Below are positions 15,288 to 21,728 of a DNA stretch of 22,379 nucleotides, piece after piece. The stretch comes from Phycisphaerae bacterium. Its GTDB lineage: Bacteria > Planctomycetota > Phycisphaerae > UBA1845 > Fen-1342. Position 1 is the first letter of the stretch. The number at the start of each line of letters is the position of its first letter. Where the stretch lies: positions 1-22,379 of the forward strand of contig JAFGRR010000426.1 in NCBI GenBank assembly GCA_016935035.1, written 5' to 3'. The translations under genes and the position numbers were made by a program. Below the pieces are notes generated by a model. It was not told the DNA's origin. It did no database searches and saw only the letters and a program-made list of their open reading frames with translations.

Positions 15288-16952
15288 TCAGTTCAGCAGG
15301 TCGGCCACCTCGGCACCGAAGTCAGTGCGCAGTTTCTCAAGCGTCTGCGCCTCGATCTGTCGCACGCGTTCGCGCGAGACGCCCAGGCGGGCGCCGATCT
15401 GCGCCAGCGTGCGCGGCTCGCGCGCCGGGCCGAGACCGTAGCGTTCCTGCAAGATCCGCCATTGTCGGCTTGAAAGCGATGCCTGGATACGGCCGAGCAG
15501 GTCGTGGACCACCGGCGCCGTTGCGCGTCCGGGCTCACTCTCGGTGGTCGGCGCCAGATTCTCCAGGTCCTCGTGCCCCGTGCGATAGCGCGTGCTGTGA
15601 CGCATCTGGTCCGTGTTGTGCCGCGCCAGCCGCCGCATGACTGACCACGACGCGTAAGTGCTGAACTTGAACCCACGGGCATAATCGAACAGGTCAACCG
15701 CTCGTATCAGCGCCACGTTGCCATCGCTGATCAGCTCGAAGATATCGTTGCGCGCCGACGAGTGCTGCTTGGCGACGTGTACGACCAGTCGCAGATTGGC
15801 GCGCGTGATTTTCTGCCGGATGCGGTCGGCCTCGTCAAGCAGCATCTCGAGCTGGTCCAACTCGTGTGCCGTGGCGCTTTCAGGCGCGAGCTCATCCTGC
15901 ATGCGCTGCGCCACGTACTTCAGGTAGTTCATCCTGCGGAACAACGCCGACTCGCCGGCCGGATGCAGCAGCGGCAGGTTGCACATGTCGCGCAGATAGG
16001 GCGGCAGGCCTTTGGGGATGCGGCGTGGCTCGTCGGGGGCGTATGGTGCGTCGGCTGCCGCGTCATTCAGAATCCGGTCGGCCGCGTCGGCGGCGCGGAA
16101 CTCGTCGCTGTCGATGTACTCGATCGGATGCCCCAGTAACTCCCTGGCGCGCATCTCGGTGATGGCTGCGTAGACTTCGGCTACCGGCATGCCGGTGCGC
16201 TCGGACAGGGACTGGACAGTGGCACCGTCCTGATAGGCTTCCCAAAGCTGGAGGCTAGCCGCCGGCACCGCGTCGCTCATCCCGAGGCTCACCAGCACTG
16301 GTCCGTGCGCGTTGGTCTCGCAGTGTTGCTTGAGAATGGTGCGGATGGTTTCCCGGCCGCGACCGGTCTCGCTGGCGATGGTCTGGGCCAAGGCGCTGAT
16401 GGTCATACGGCGTCGCTCGGCGAGTTTTGCCGCGCGGGCGACGATCGTGGCTCGTTCCTGGTCATCGACCTTGGCGAAGCTGGCGGCACGTTGCACCAGG
16501 CCCATGTTGGCGGCAACGAAAACACGCAGCGCCGGGTCGGGAACAACGGTTCGCAATCGGCCGCCGTCATCCACGACCCGCCAGGTGATGAGGCCGCGCT
16601 TTCGCCAGCGCGAGATCGTCTTGAGGCTGACACCGAGCCGCTCGGCCAGATCGGCGGGCGAATGAAGTTCGGTGCGACACGCCGCAGCCGGCAAACGCGC
16701 GCTCTGGCTCAGATCCTCCGCCATCGACGCGAGATCCTGGCGCAGATCACCGCCGGAGATCGTCGCTATGCTCTGGGCGTCAAAGGCGGCGGGCGGCAGG
16801 TGCACGCCCGTGATCGTCCGCCAGACGAAATCGAGCGGGTAGCGTGCCTTGTCGTCGATCATTGAAGCGAGGAAGTTGATGTTCCCTAAGTGGCGCAGAC
16901 ACAGCCGCCTGGGTCCCCGTTCGAGTTGTCGCGTCAGGTTTCGAATGTCCAT
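15288..16952 (-). CDS. Sigma-70 family RNA polymerase sigma factor with multi-HTH N-terminus
   Basis: A 554-residue sigma factor. The C-terminal third carries a region 1.2-like segment (LPPYLRDMCNLPLLHPAGESALFRRMN), region 2 (about 384-447: NLRLVVHVAKQ, ELISDGNVALIRAVDLFDYARGFKFSTYASW) and region 4 (about 490-543: LAQIGARLGVSRERVRQIEAQTLEKLR). Region 3 is largely missing. The N-terminal ~300 residues are not standard. A MerR/excisionase-like helix-turn-helix is seen at about 98-141 (SPADLAERLGVSLKTISRWRKRGLITW). Two further HTH-like stretches follow (ISALAQTIASETGRGRETIRTILKQ and VQSLSERTGMPVAEVYAAITEMRA). The open frame reaches a TTG at 17009, but its first 19 codons look non-coding, so the ATG at 16952 is preferred. 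I believe similar long sigma factors occur in Planctomycetes. The regulon is unknown. Confidence 0.88.
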   Translation of the reverse strand: MDIRNLTRQLERGPRRLCLRHLGNINFLASMIDDKARYPLDFVWRTITGVHLPPAAFDAQSIATISGGDLRQDLASMAEDLSQSARLPAAACRTELHSPADLAERLGVSLKTISRWRKRGLITWRVVDDGGRLRTVVPDPALRVFVAANMGLVQRAASFAKVDDQERATIVARAAKLAERRRMTISALAQTIASETGRGRETIRTILKQHCETNAHGPVLVSLGMSDAVPAASLQLWEAYQDGATVQSLSERTGMPVAEVYAAITEMRARELLGHPIEYIDSDEFRAADAADRILNDAAADAPYAPDEPRRIPKGLPPYLRDMCNLPLLHPAGESALFRRMNYLKYVAQRMQDELAPESATAHELDQLEMLLDEADRIRQKITRANLRLVVHVAKQHSSARNDIFELISDGNVALIRAVDLFDYARGFKFSTYASWSVMRRLARHNTDQMRHSTRYRTGHEDLENLAPTTESEPGRATAPVVHDLLGRIQASLSSRQWRILQERYGLGPAREPRTLAQIGARLGVSRERVRQIEAQTLEKLRTDFGAEVADLLN

Positions 16953-17053
16953 CAGTGTGTAAGACACGGCTGGCGCTCCATCGTCTGCTTGGCCCGGTAT
17001 TAGCACCAATCAGGTGGGCAATTGGCGTTCCGGTGCCGATATACCTGTAAGTG

Positions 17054-17059
17054 ATTATA
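17054..17059 (-). promoter_or_regulatory. Candidate -10 element for the sigma-factor gene
   Basis: A perfect TATAAT on the minus strand lies about 100 bp upstream of the sigma-factor ATG. The -35 position (CCCATT at 17 bp spacing) matches the consensus poorly. Transcription would begin near 17047, giving a leader of about 95 bases. Confidence 0.4.
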
Positions 17060-17088
17060 GGAGTTGGTTTTATGGAAATGGGTGCCGT

Positions 17089-17114
17089 GTGGGACAGTTG
17101 TGTCAGTGTCCCAC
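17089..17114. repeat. Hairpin downstream of the transposase unit
   Basis: GTGGGACA (17089-17096) and TGTCCCAC (17107-17114) form a perfect 8-bp stem with a 10-base loop. It lies 47 bp outside the left inverted repeat of the transposase unit and just upstream of the sigma-factor promoter on the minus strand. It has no T-tract. It could be a terminator for the transposase, a pre-existing palindrome targeted by the element, or an operator. Confidence 0.45.
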
Positions 17115-17160
17115 GCAGCGCCCACCCTGTCTCACCCCACCCCTCAAGCGACCTTCCTGG

Positions 17161-17186
17161 GGGAGAATAAAGGGGATAAGTTCATT
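17161..17186 (+). repeat. Left inverted repeat of the transposase unit
   Basis: This is the plus-orientation copy of the 26-bp repeat, reading GGGAGAAT then AAAGGGGATAAGTTCATT with the bases joined. It contributes the first base of the transposase stop codon (minus strand, 17186-17188). Confidence 0.75.
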
Positions 17187-17872
17187 TATGTTGCATCTTG
17201 GGGCAAGCGGGGGCGGCCGCGGGGGCGGAAGCTGTGGGTTAGGCCGAGGCGGGCGGCGGTGCGGCGTTGCCAGGTCTCGTCGCCGAACGGCCGGCCGCGT
17301 TGGAGGCTCGTTTGCACGGCCGCCAACTCCGCTTCGGTCTCCGGCCGGTTGACCCGCTGCACCCAGTTCCGCGGCCGGTCCAGCGGCCATGCCGAAAGCG
17401 GCGGGACATCGTCGCTGACGCCTGGATGCCGGCGACGCCACAGGCTGCACCAGCGCCAGTCCTCGGCCCGCGTGACCAGTTCAGCCCGCAGGGCGTTCCG
17501 CTCGACATAGCGGCAGACGGCGAGTAGATGCAGGTCGTCCTGCACCGGGAACGACTTGTACGTGCCCTGGTAAACATGTCCCTCACCGACCTGTTGCCGG
17601 ACGGATCGCCAGCGTCGCGCGTGCGTCGTCGTAAGCCGCTGCATGAAGCGGCCGAGTTGGCCGTCGCGCTCGGGCCAGAGCAGCAGGTGCCAGTGGTTGG
17701 GCATCAGGCAATAGGCCAACAGCCGCAACGGCACATGCTCGAGCGTCTCGGCCAGGACACGCTCGAAGGCTGCGTAGTCCTTGTCGTGGAAGAACAGCCT
17801 GGCCCGGCTGTTCCCGCGATTCAGTGCGTGAAACACCACGCCGCCAGGTTGGATACGTGCGGTTCGAGGCAT
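17186..17872 (-). CDS. REP-associated tyrosine transposase (RAYT, Y1/HUH type)
   Basis: A 228-residue transposase of the IS200-like Y1 family, single-strand DNA endonucleases using an HUH site and one tyrosine. The HUH motif is H60-W-H62 in CLMPNHWHLLLWP. The likely catalytic tyrosine is Y122 in LLAVCRYVERNALRAELV, a position that reads Y-x-x-x-NP in many relatives and YVERNA here. The N-terminus (MPRTARIQPGGVVFHALNRGN) and the GHVYQGTYKSFPVQ segment are typical of RAYTs. The C-terminal extension is basic (FRPRGRPRLP), usual for this group. The length and motifs are intact, so it may be active. It is enclosed by inverted repeats and sits between the sigma-factor and methyltransferase genes. 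Confidence 0.92.
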   Translation of the reverse strand: MPRTARIQPGGVVFHALNRGNSRARLFFHDKDYAAFERVLAETLEHVPLRLLAYCLMPNHWHLLLWPERDGQLGRFMQRLTTTHARRWRSVRQQVGEGHVYQGTYKSFPVQDDLHLLAVCRYVERNALRAELVTRAEDWRWCSLWRRRHPGVSDDVPPLSAWPLDRPRNWVQRVNRPETEAELAAVQTSLQRGRPFGDETWQRRTAARLGLTHSFRPRGRPRLPQDAT

Positions 17873-17908
17873 GCACGCGGGCTAGCAGCGGGCGGGCCTC
17901 CCGTCAAT

Positions 17909-17934
17909 AATGAACTTATCCCCTTTGTTCTCCC
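17909..17934 (-). repeat. Right inverted repeat of the transposase unit
   Basis: This is the minus-orientation copy of the 26-bp repeat and has a single mismatch to the left copy. It lies 36 bp upstream of the transposase start codon. Confidence 0.75.
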
Positions 17935-17964
17935 TTTGTTCTTTGTTCTTTGTTCGCTTTGTTC
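17924..17964 (+). repeat. Short tandem repeat TTTGTTC x5
   Basis: TTTGTTC occurs at 17924-17930, 17935-17941, 17942-17948, 17949-17955 and 17958-17964. The first copy lies inside the right inverted repeat, so the array seems to have grown out from the end of the element, perhaps by slippage. Confidence 0.75.
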
Positions 17965-18276
17965 CTGAACATCCGTGGCCACACCCTTCCAGGGGAGCGG
18001 CGGTTTTCGCTTGCAGGCGAGCGGCCGGTTTGGATAAAATACCGGTCAAGGGCCTTACAAATCGGAAACCTCGGCCATGCCGGAGGTCTTGAGGCAGACG
18101 TTTACAACTGTCTTGACTAAGTAACGCCTTCCAAAGACTTTCAGCGAGATCGGCTGGGCAATTGATCTTGGTGGACTTTGTCTGCCACAGTTAGAGCGCC
18201 TCGGCGAAGAGCGCTCCGCATGTCCTCCAGAGACTGACGTCGTTAGCAATCAACGAGAGACGGAGTCACACTGGAC
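17965..18276. other. Intergenic region upstream of the methyltransferase
   Basis: These ~310 bp hold no credible gene. They contain a promoter-like pair at 18011-18040, a small GAGCGC/GCGCTC hairpin at 18194-18216, and a weak ribosome site (GGAG, 18262-18265) before the methyltransferase. The composition is less GC-rich than in the flanking genes. Confidence 0.45.
18011..18040 (+). promoter_or_regulatory. Candidate promoter upstream of the methyltransferase
   Basis: TTGCAG (18011-18016) and TAAAAT (18035-18040) are separated by 18 bp, close to the sigma-70 consensus. The transcript would start near 18047, leaving a leader of about 230 bases before the gene at 18277. Confidence 0.35.
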
Positions 18277-19158
18277 ATGAGCGGCACTACGGCTGAACAG
18301 GGTGACGCGAACCGGCTCACCGAACGGCAGGACTGGGACGCCGTGCACGGAAGGGTTGACCAGATCCCGCCGCACGTTCTGGCAAAGGCCCAAGCCCGGC
18401 GGTCTGGTTGGCATGAGTTGCTCCGTCCGTACCATGAGGAGTTTCTCTGGAACGTCATCCTCGAACGCCACCTCCACCTGGCGGCGGGGGCACGCGCCCT
18501 GGAAGTGGGCAGCGCACCAGGTCATTTCCTGGTGCGGCTAAACAAGACGTACGGCGTCGAGCCGTATGGGGTCGAATATTCCCTGCCGGGTGTAAAACGC
18601 AACCGGCAATTGTTCGCGTTGCACAAACTGCCGGTCGAGAATGTAGTCCACGCGGACTTCTTCTCGCCCGAGTTTCACGCGCGCTATGCGGCCAGCTTCG
18701 ATCTCGTCGTCTCTCGCGGCTTCATCGAGCACTTCAAAGACGTACCGGACGTGCTCGCCAAGCACGTCGCGCTTTTGCGCCCGGGCGGCTACCTGCTGGT
18801 GACGATTCCGAATCTGGGGGTTCGCAGCGTCTACGGCCAATACTCCCGTTACTTTGACCGTCCGCGGTTGGATCGCCACAACACGGCGATCATGGCCCAA
18901 CCGGCGTTCGCAGAGCTCTTCGCGCGCCCGGAGCTATCCCCGCTCTACTGCGGTTACTATGGCGCGTTCGACCTTGGCATGCTCAGCGCGGGTACGAGGC
19001 TCGCGACGTACCTGTTCTTTGCAGCCTGCGTGCGCCTCCAGCGCATCTTGAACCCACTGCTGTGGCTGCTCTGCGGCACCCGCCGCACGAAGAGCGCCTG
19101 GCTCAGCCCGGGGCTCGTGTACCTGGGAAAGGCAAGAAGGGGGGAAAAAAGGGTATAA
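18277..19158 (+). CDS. Class I SAM-dependent methyltransferase
   Basis: A 293-residue methyltransferase. Motif I is ALEVGSAPGHF (about 74-84), an acidic residue follows in PYGVEYS, and the motif IV region is FDLVVSRGFIEHF (about 141-153). LRPGGYLLVTIPN (about 167-179) is typical of the UbiE/Coq5-like and biosynthetic small-molecule group. The C-terminal part has a hydrophobic stretch (LATYLFFAACVRLQRILNPLLWLL) that could attach it to the membrane. The substrate is unknown. It sits alone between the RAYT unit and a solo copy of the same repeat. That copy encodes the last residues (GEKRV) and the stop codon, so the natural C-terminus may have been altered by the insertion. GGAG lies 11 bases before the ATG. 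Confidence 0.85.
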   Translation: MSGTTAEQGDANRLTERQDWDAVHGRVDQIPPHVLAKAQARRSGWHELLRPYHEEFLWNVILERHLHLAAGARALEVGSAPGHFLVRLNKTYGVEPYGVEYSLPGVKRNRQLFALHKLPVENVVHADFFSPEFHARYAASFDLVVSRGFIEHFKDVPDVLAKHVALLRPGGYLLVTIPNLGVRSVYGQYSRYFDRPRLDRHNTAIMAQPAFAELFARPELSPLYCGYYGAFDLGMLSAGTRLATYLFFAACVRLQRILNPLLWLLCGTRRTKSAWLSPGLVYLGKARRGEKRV

Positions 19159-19163
19159 GTTCA
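19140..19163 (+). repeat. Solo copy of the transposase-unit repeat
   Basis: It matches the left inverted repeat (17161-17184) at 21 of 24 bases; the core AAAGGGTATAAGTTCA differs by one base. It has no transposase beside it. The TAA stop of the methyltransferase (19156-19158) lies inside it. Confidence 0.65.
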
Positions 19164-19557
19164 ATTTACGCAATCTATGTTGCTGTTCTCGAAGGTGCTG
19201 GTCGCGCTGGAACCCATAGCAGAACCAAGCAGAGCCGCGCCCGTGACGAATTCGTTGCCGAAGGAGTTGATCGGTTTTCGGCACAGCCGCTTTCTCGCAG
19301 GCGCGGCTCTGAGCGTACAACACCTTTGGGGAAGCTTCTGAGTGGACGCTCGAGATCGAGGAGTGCCTGCAACGTTTGCGGAACCGTCCGAGCTGAAGCC
19401 CGGGGCGCTTCGGATGTCGCAATCATAGGCACTGGCCTGACCAGCCTGGCCCAACACGCTCCGTGGCGTTCCCCTCCGTGCCAGACGCTGGATATTGAGG
19501 TGTTCTCGGCGTCCTTCGTCGGCCACGGGGGGCCGACGCTACCTTTGCGGCGGGCTC
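19164..19557. other. Intergenic region of about 390 bp
   Basis: The region lies between the convergent methyltransferase and mechanosensitive channel genes. Open frames cross it on both strands but none has recognisable features or a ribosome site. It contains the REP-like palindrome at 19517-19541. The rest shows no structure I can name. Confidence 0.45.
19517..19541. repeat. REP-like palindrome, second copy
   Basis: CGTCGGCC (19517-19524) and GGCCGACG (19531-19538) form an 8-bp stem with a 6-base loop, followed by CTA. Read on the minus strand it reproduces 457-482 with a single extra C in the loop, including the GGTAG lead-in. It lies 19 bp after the stop codon of the channel gene and could help terminate it or protect its mRNA end. 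Confidence 0.65.
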
Positions 19558-20373
19558 CTAGGCAACTTGGTGCATGTGCACATCCTGCTGCGGGAATGGG
19601 ATCGTGATGCCGCCGGCGTCGAACGCTTTCTTGACCGCCTCCAGCGTGTCGAAATACACCGCCCAGTAGTCGCCCGTATTCACCCACGGCCGGGCCGCGA
19701 TGTTCACGCTGCTGCTGCCGAGTTCGGACACCGCGATCGTCGGCTCGGGGTCTTTCAGCACCCGGCTGTCGCGCGCGAACACGTCGGCGATCGTGCGCTT
19801 GGCCTTGTCGATGTCGTCGCCGTAGCCGATGCCGAACACGAGGTCGACGCGGCGTGTGGGCTGCGCTGAGTAGTTGGTGATCGCTCCGCCCGTCAGCGAC
19901 GAATTGGGCACGACGATCAGCTTGTTGTCCGGCGTCTTGATGGTAGTGGCGAAGACCTGGATTTCGGACACCACGCCGCTCACGCCGCCCGCGTCGACAA
20001 AGTCGCCGACCTTGAACGGGCGGAAGATGATTAGCATGACGCCCGCCGCGAAATTTGCCAGCGAGCCCTGCAACGCGAAGCCGATCGCCAGGCCGGCCGC
20101 ACCAATGACGGCGACGAACGACGCAGTCGGCACCTGGAGCTTGCCGATGGCGCTGATGATCACCAGCGTCAGCAGGCCCATGTAGATGAGGTTGCACGCG
20201 AAGCCGGTCAGCGTCGCCTCCACCTTGGCCCGCGTCATGAAACGGCGAGCAACGGACGTGAGGATTCGGGCGATGATCCAACCGATGATGAGTGTCGCCA
20301 GCGCCGCCAGGACCTTTGGGCCGTGCGCGGCGACGAATTCCTGCAGCTTTGTCATGATTGCCTGGAAGTCCAT
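19558..20373 (-). CDS. mscS: Small-conductance mechanosensitive channel, MscS family
   Basis: A 271-residue channel, close to the usual MscS length, that would open under membrane tension to relieve osmotic shock. TM1 (about 20-40) and TM2 (about 57-77) precede the pore-lining TM3 with its Gly/Ala packing pattern (IGAAGLAIGFALQGSLANFAAGVMLIIFRPFKVGDFV, about 90-126). The beta domain has the VPNSSL motif. The C-terminal cage region ends in ITIPFPQQDVHMHQV, the standard family ending. AGGAAGG precedes the ATG. It follows the DUF481 gene by 95 bp on the same strand, so the two may be co-transcribed. Confidence 0.93.
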   Translation of the reverse strand: MDFQAIMTKLQEFVAAHGPKVLAALATLIIGWIIARILTSVARRFMTRAKVEATLTGFACNLIYMGLLTLVIISAIGKLQVPTASFVAVIGAAGLAIGFALQGSLANFAAGVMLIIFRPFKVGDFVDAGGVSGVVSEIQVFATTIKTPDNKLIVVPNSSLTGGAITNYSAQPTRRVDLVFGIGYGDDIDKAKRTIADVFARDSRVLKDPEPTIAVSELGSSSVNIAARPWVNTGDYWAVYFDTLEAVKKAFDAGGITIPFPQQDVHMHQVA

Positions 20374-20468
20374 GGTTCACCTTCCTGATCAGGGGCCCGC
20401 CATCGAACCTGCTGCGGCTTCGGCCCTGGCCCACGCACAGGCGCCGCGCCGGTCCGGTCGGCGTGTGC

Positions 20469-21569
20469 TTACTTGAACTCCGCCAGAATGTTCGCGTAGT
20501 ACGTTGTGTCCAGTCGCTTATAGCCGGGCTGCGGCAGTGCGTCGTATTCGTGCGTCACGCCCAGTTTGATTTTCCACATGTCACTCGTGCCGATCGGGAA
20601 GACGAACGCCGTGTCGAACAGCAGGCGATGGTCTCTGACCGATTCGAACGTGGGATAGTAGCTGGCGTCCTCGGTGAAACGGACCCACGGCGTGATGTCG
20701 AGCCGGTAGTTCAGCCCGACGTCCATGATCGCTTCGTTCGTCCGCGTCCCGTCCATGAACGACTCGTGCTGATACCCGAGACCGGTCCGCGTCTTCAACT
20801 CGTGCGTCTCCTGCTTGATCCAGTAGTACCCGGGGCCGCCAACCACGGTGTAGCGCAAATCGAGGTTCTCAAACTCGTCGTATTCCGCCTCGGTGCTGCC
20901 GTACAGGAAGAAGCGATCGTTGAAGAGCAGGTGTTCGTAGTACGCCCCGGCCTTGACCTCGGCGGTGCTGCGAACGTCGTTTTCCTCGCTGTACGCGCCC
21001 TGCGCGTAGAGCCGCATCAGATCCACGTCGGTCTTGCGCTTGGCTTCGATCTTCCCGCGACCCTCGAGGCGGTCCGTGTTGCCCTCCTTGTAGATGGCAC
21101 CGGCCTCGATCGTCAGCGTCCACTTGGGCAGCTTGGCCTCGAACTCCTCGGCGGCTTTCTGGGCGAGCGCCTCGACGGCCAGCTCTTCGGGGCTCTTGTC
21201 ACCGATCTTCCACACCGCCTCTATCTTCTCGACGCTGACCGGAATGCCGCCCATGTCGGTCTCGACTACGACGCGGTCGACGGTGGGGGACCAGTGGACG
21301 CTGCCGACCAGCCGGTCGCCGGTCGTCAGTCCCACGTTGACTGGTTCATCGGTCTCGATGGTTATAAGGGCGCTGGCGTCGATTTCGATATCGCCGGCGA
21401 ATTGCGTGATCAACTTGATCTTGCCGTCCCCCATGCGCTCGACCCTGCCGATCAGCCGGCTGCCGTCTCTCAGTGTGACGGCGTCGCCAAACGACGCCGC
21501 GACCATCCATAACGACAGCGCCGCAAGCGACGTCCACCGTGCACAACCTCGGTGTCCCTCAAGTAGCAT
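20469..21569 (-). CDS. DUF481 family putative outer-membrane protein with N-terminal beta module
   Basis: A 366-residue exported protein. The start at 21569 is chosen because GAGGAG lies 11 bases upstream and a signal peptide follows at once (CARWTSLAALSLWMVAASFGDA); an in-frame ATG at 21626 lacks these. Residues about 29-110 form two SH3-like beta repeats (VTLRDGSRLIGRVERMGDGKIKL and LTTGDRLVGSVHWSP). After a helical linker, a DUF481-type barrel starts at KWTLTIEAGAIYKEGNTDRLEGRGKIEAKRKT. It continues with alternating strands (GGPGYYWIKQETHELKTRTGLGYQHE) to a C-terminal strand TYYANILAEFK. DUF481 proteins are thought to sit in the outer membrane and are sometimes linked to salt stress. That fits the MscS neighbour, but the link is inference. 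Confidence 0.85.
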   Translation of the reverse strand: MLLEGHRGCARWTSLAALSLWMVAASFGDAVTLRDGSRLIGRVERMGDGKIKLITQFAGDIEIDASALITIETDEPVNVGLTTGDRLVGSVHWSPTVDRVVVETDMGGIPVSVEKIEAVWKIGDKSPEELAVEALAQKAAEEFEAKLPKWTLTIEAGAIYKEGNTDRLEGRGKIEAKRKTDVDLMRLYAQGAYSEENDVRSTAEVKAGAYYEHLLFNDRFFLYGSTEAEYDEFENLDLRYTVVGGPGYYWIKQETHELKTRTGLGYQHESFMDGTRTNEAIMDVGLNYRLDITPWVRFTEDASYYPTFESVRDHRLLFDTAFVFPIGTSDMWKIKLGVTHEYDALPQPGYKRLDTTYYANILAEFK

Positions 21570-21663
21570 CGCGTCACTGACTCCTCGTGTGTGATGTATG
21601 CAAGCTGGGTACGCGTACTCGCCCATCGCCGCGGCCGGCGTGGCGACCTGTGAGGTTATGGTA

Positions 21664-21713
21664 ACGGGGCCGGCGCGCCCAGCGAGGCACGAGCCGTTCG
21701 CCGCCGGCCCCGT
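21664..21713 (-). terminator. Long hairpin after the DUF11 gene, probable terminator
   Basis: ACGGGGCCGGCG (21664-21675) and CGCCGGCCCCGT (21702-21713) form a perfect 12-bp stem with a 26-base loop. It begins 16 bp past the DUF11 stop on the minus strand. The following bases (TACCATAACC) are only weakly U-rich. Confidence 0.55.
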
Positions 21714-21728
21714 GTCACTTCCTCACCG

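Larger units (their letters stand above)
17161..17934. mobile_element. RAYT transposase unit bounded by 26-bp inverted repeats
   Basis: Near-perfect inverted repeats at 17161-17186 and 17909-17934 match at 25 of 26 bases (core AAAGGGGATAAGTTCATT). They enclose one Y1 transposase gene. The left repeat overlaps the gene's stop codon. IS200/IS605 and RAYT genes are not normally bounded by long inverted repeats that are themselves unstructured, so this arrangement is unusual. No target-site duplication was identified. A third, diverged copy lies at 19140-19163. Confidence 0.7.

Noticed and set aside
17161..17964. CRISPR array suggested by repeated short motifs
   Set aside because: The heptamers are contiguous with no spacers, and the longer repeats are inverted and flank a transposase gene.
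19161..19526. 121-codon minus-strand open frame between the methyltransferase and MscS genes
   Set aside because: There is no recognisable domain or ribosome site, and it crosses the REP-like palindrome, so it is likely non-coding.
19175..20434. 419-codon minus-strand frame over the MscS gene
   Set aside because: It is out of frame with the clearly recognisable channel protein, and its translation is Arg/Gly/His-rich without motifs.
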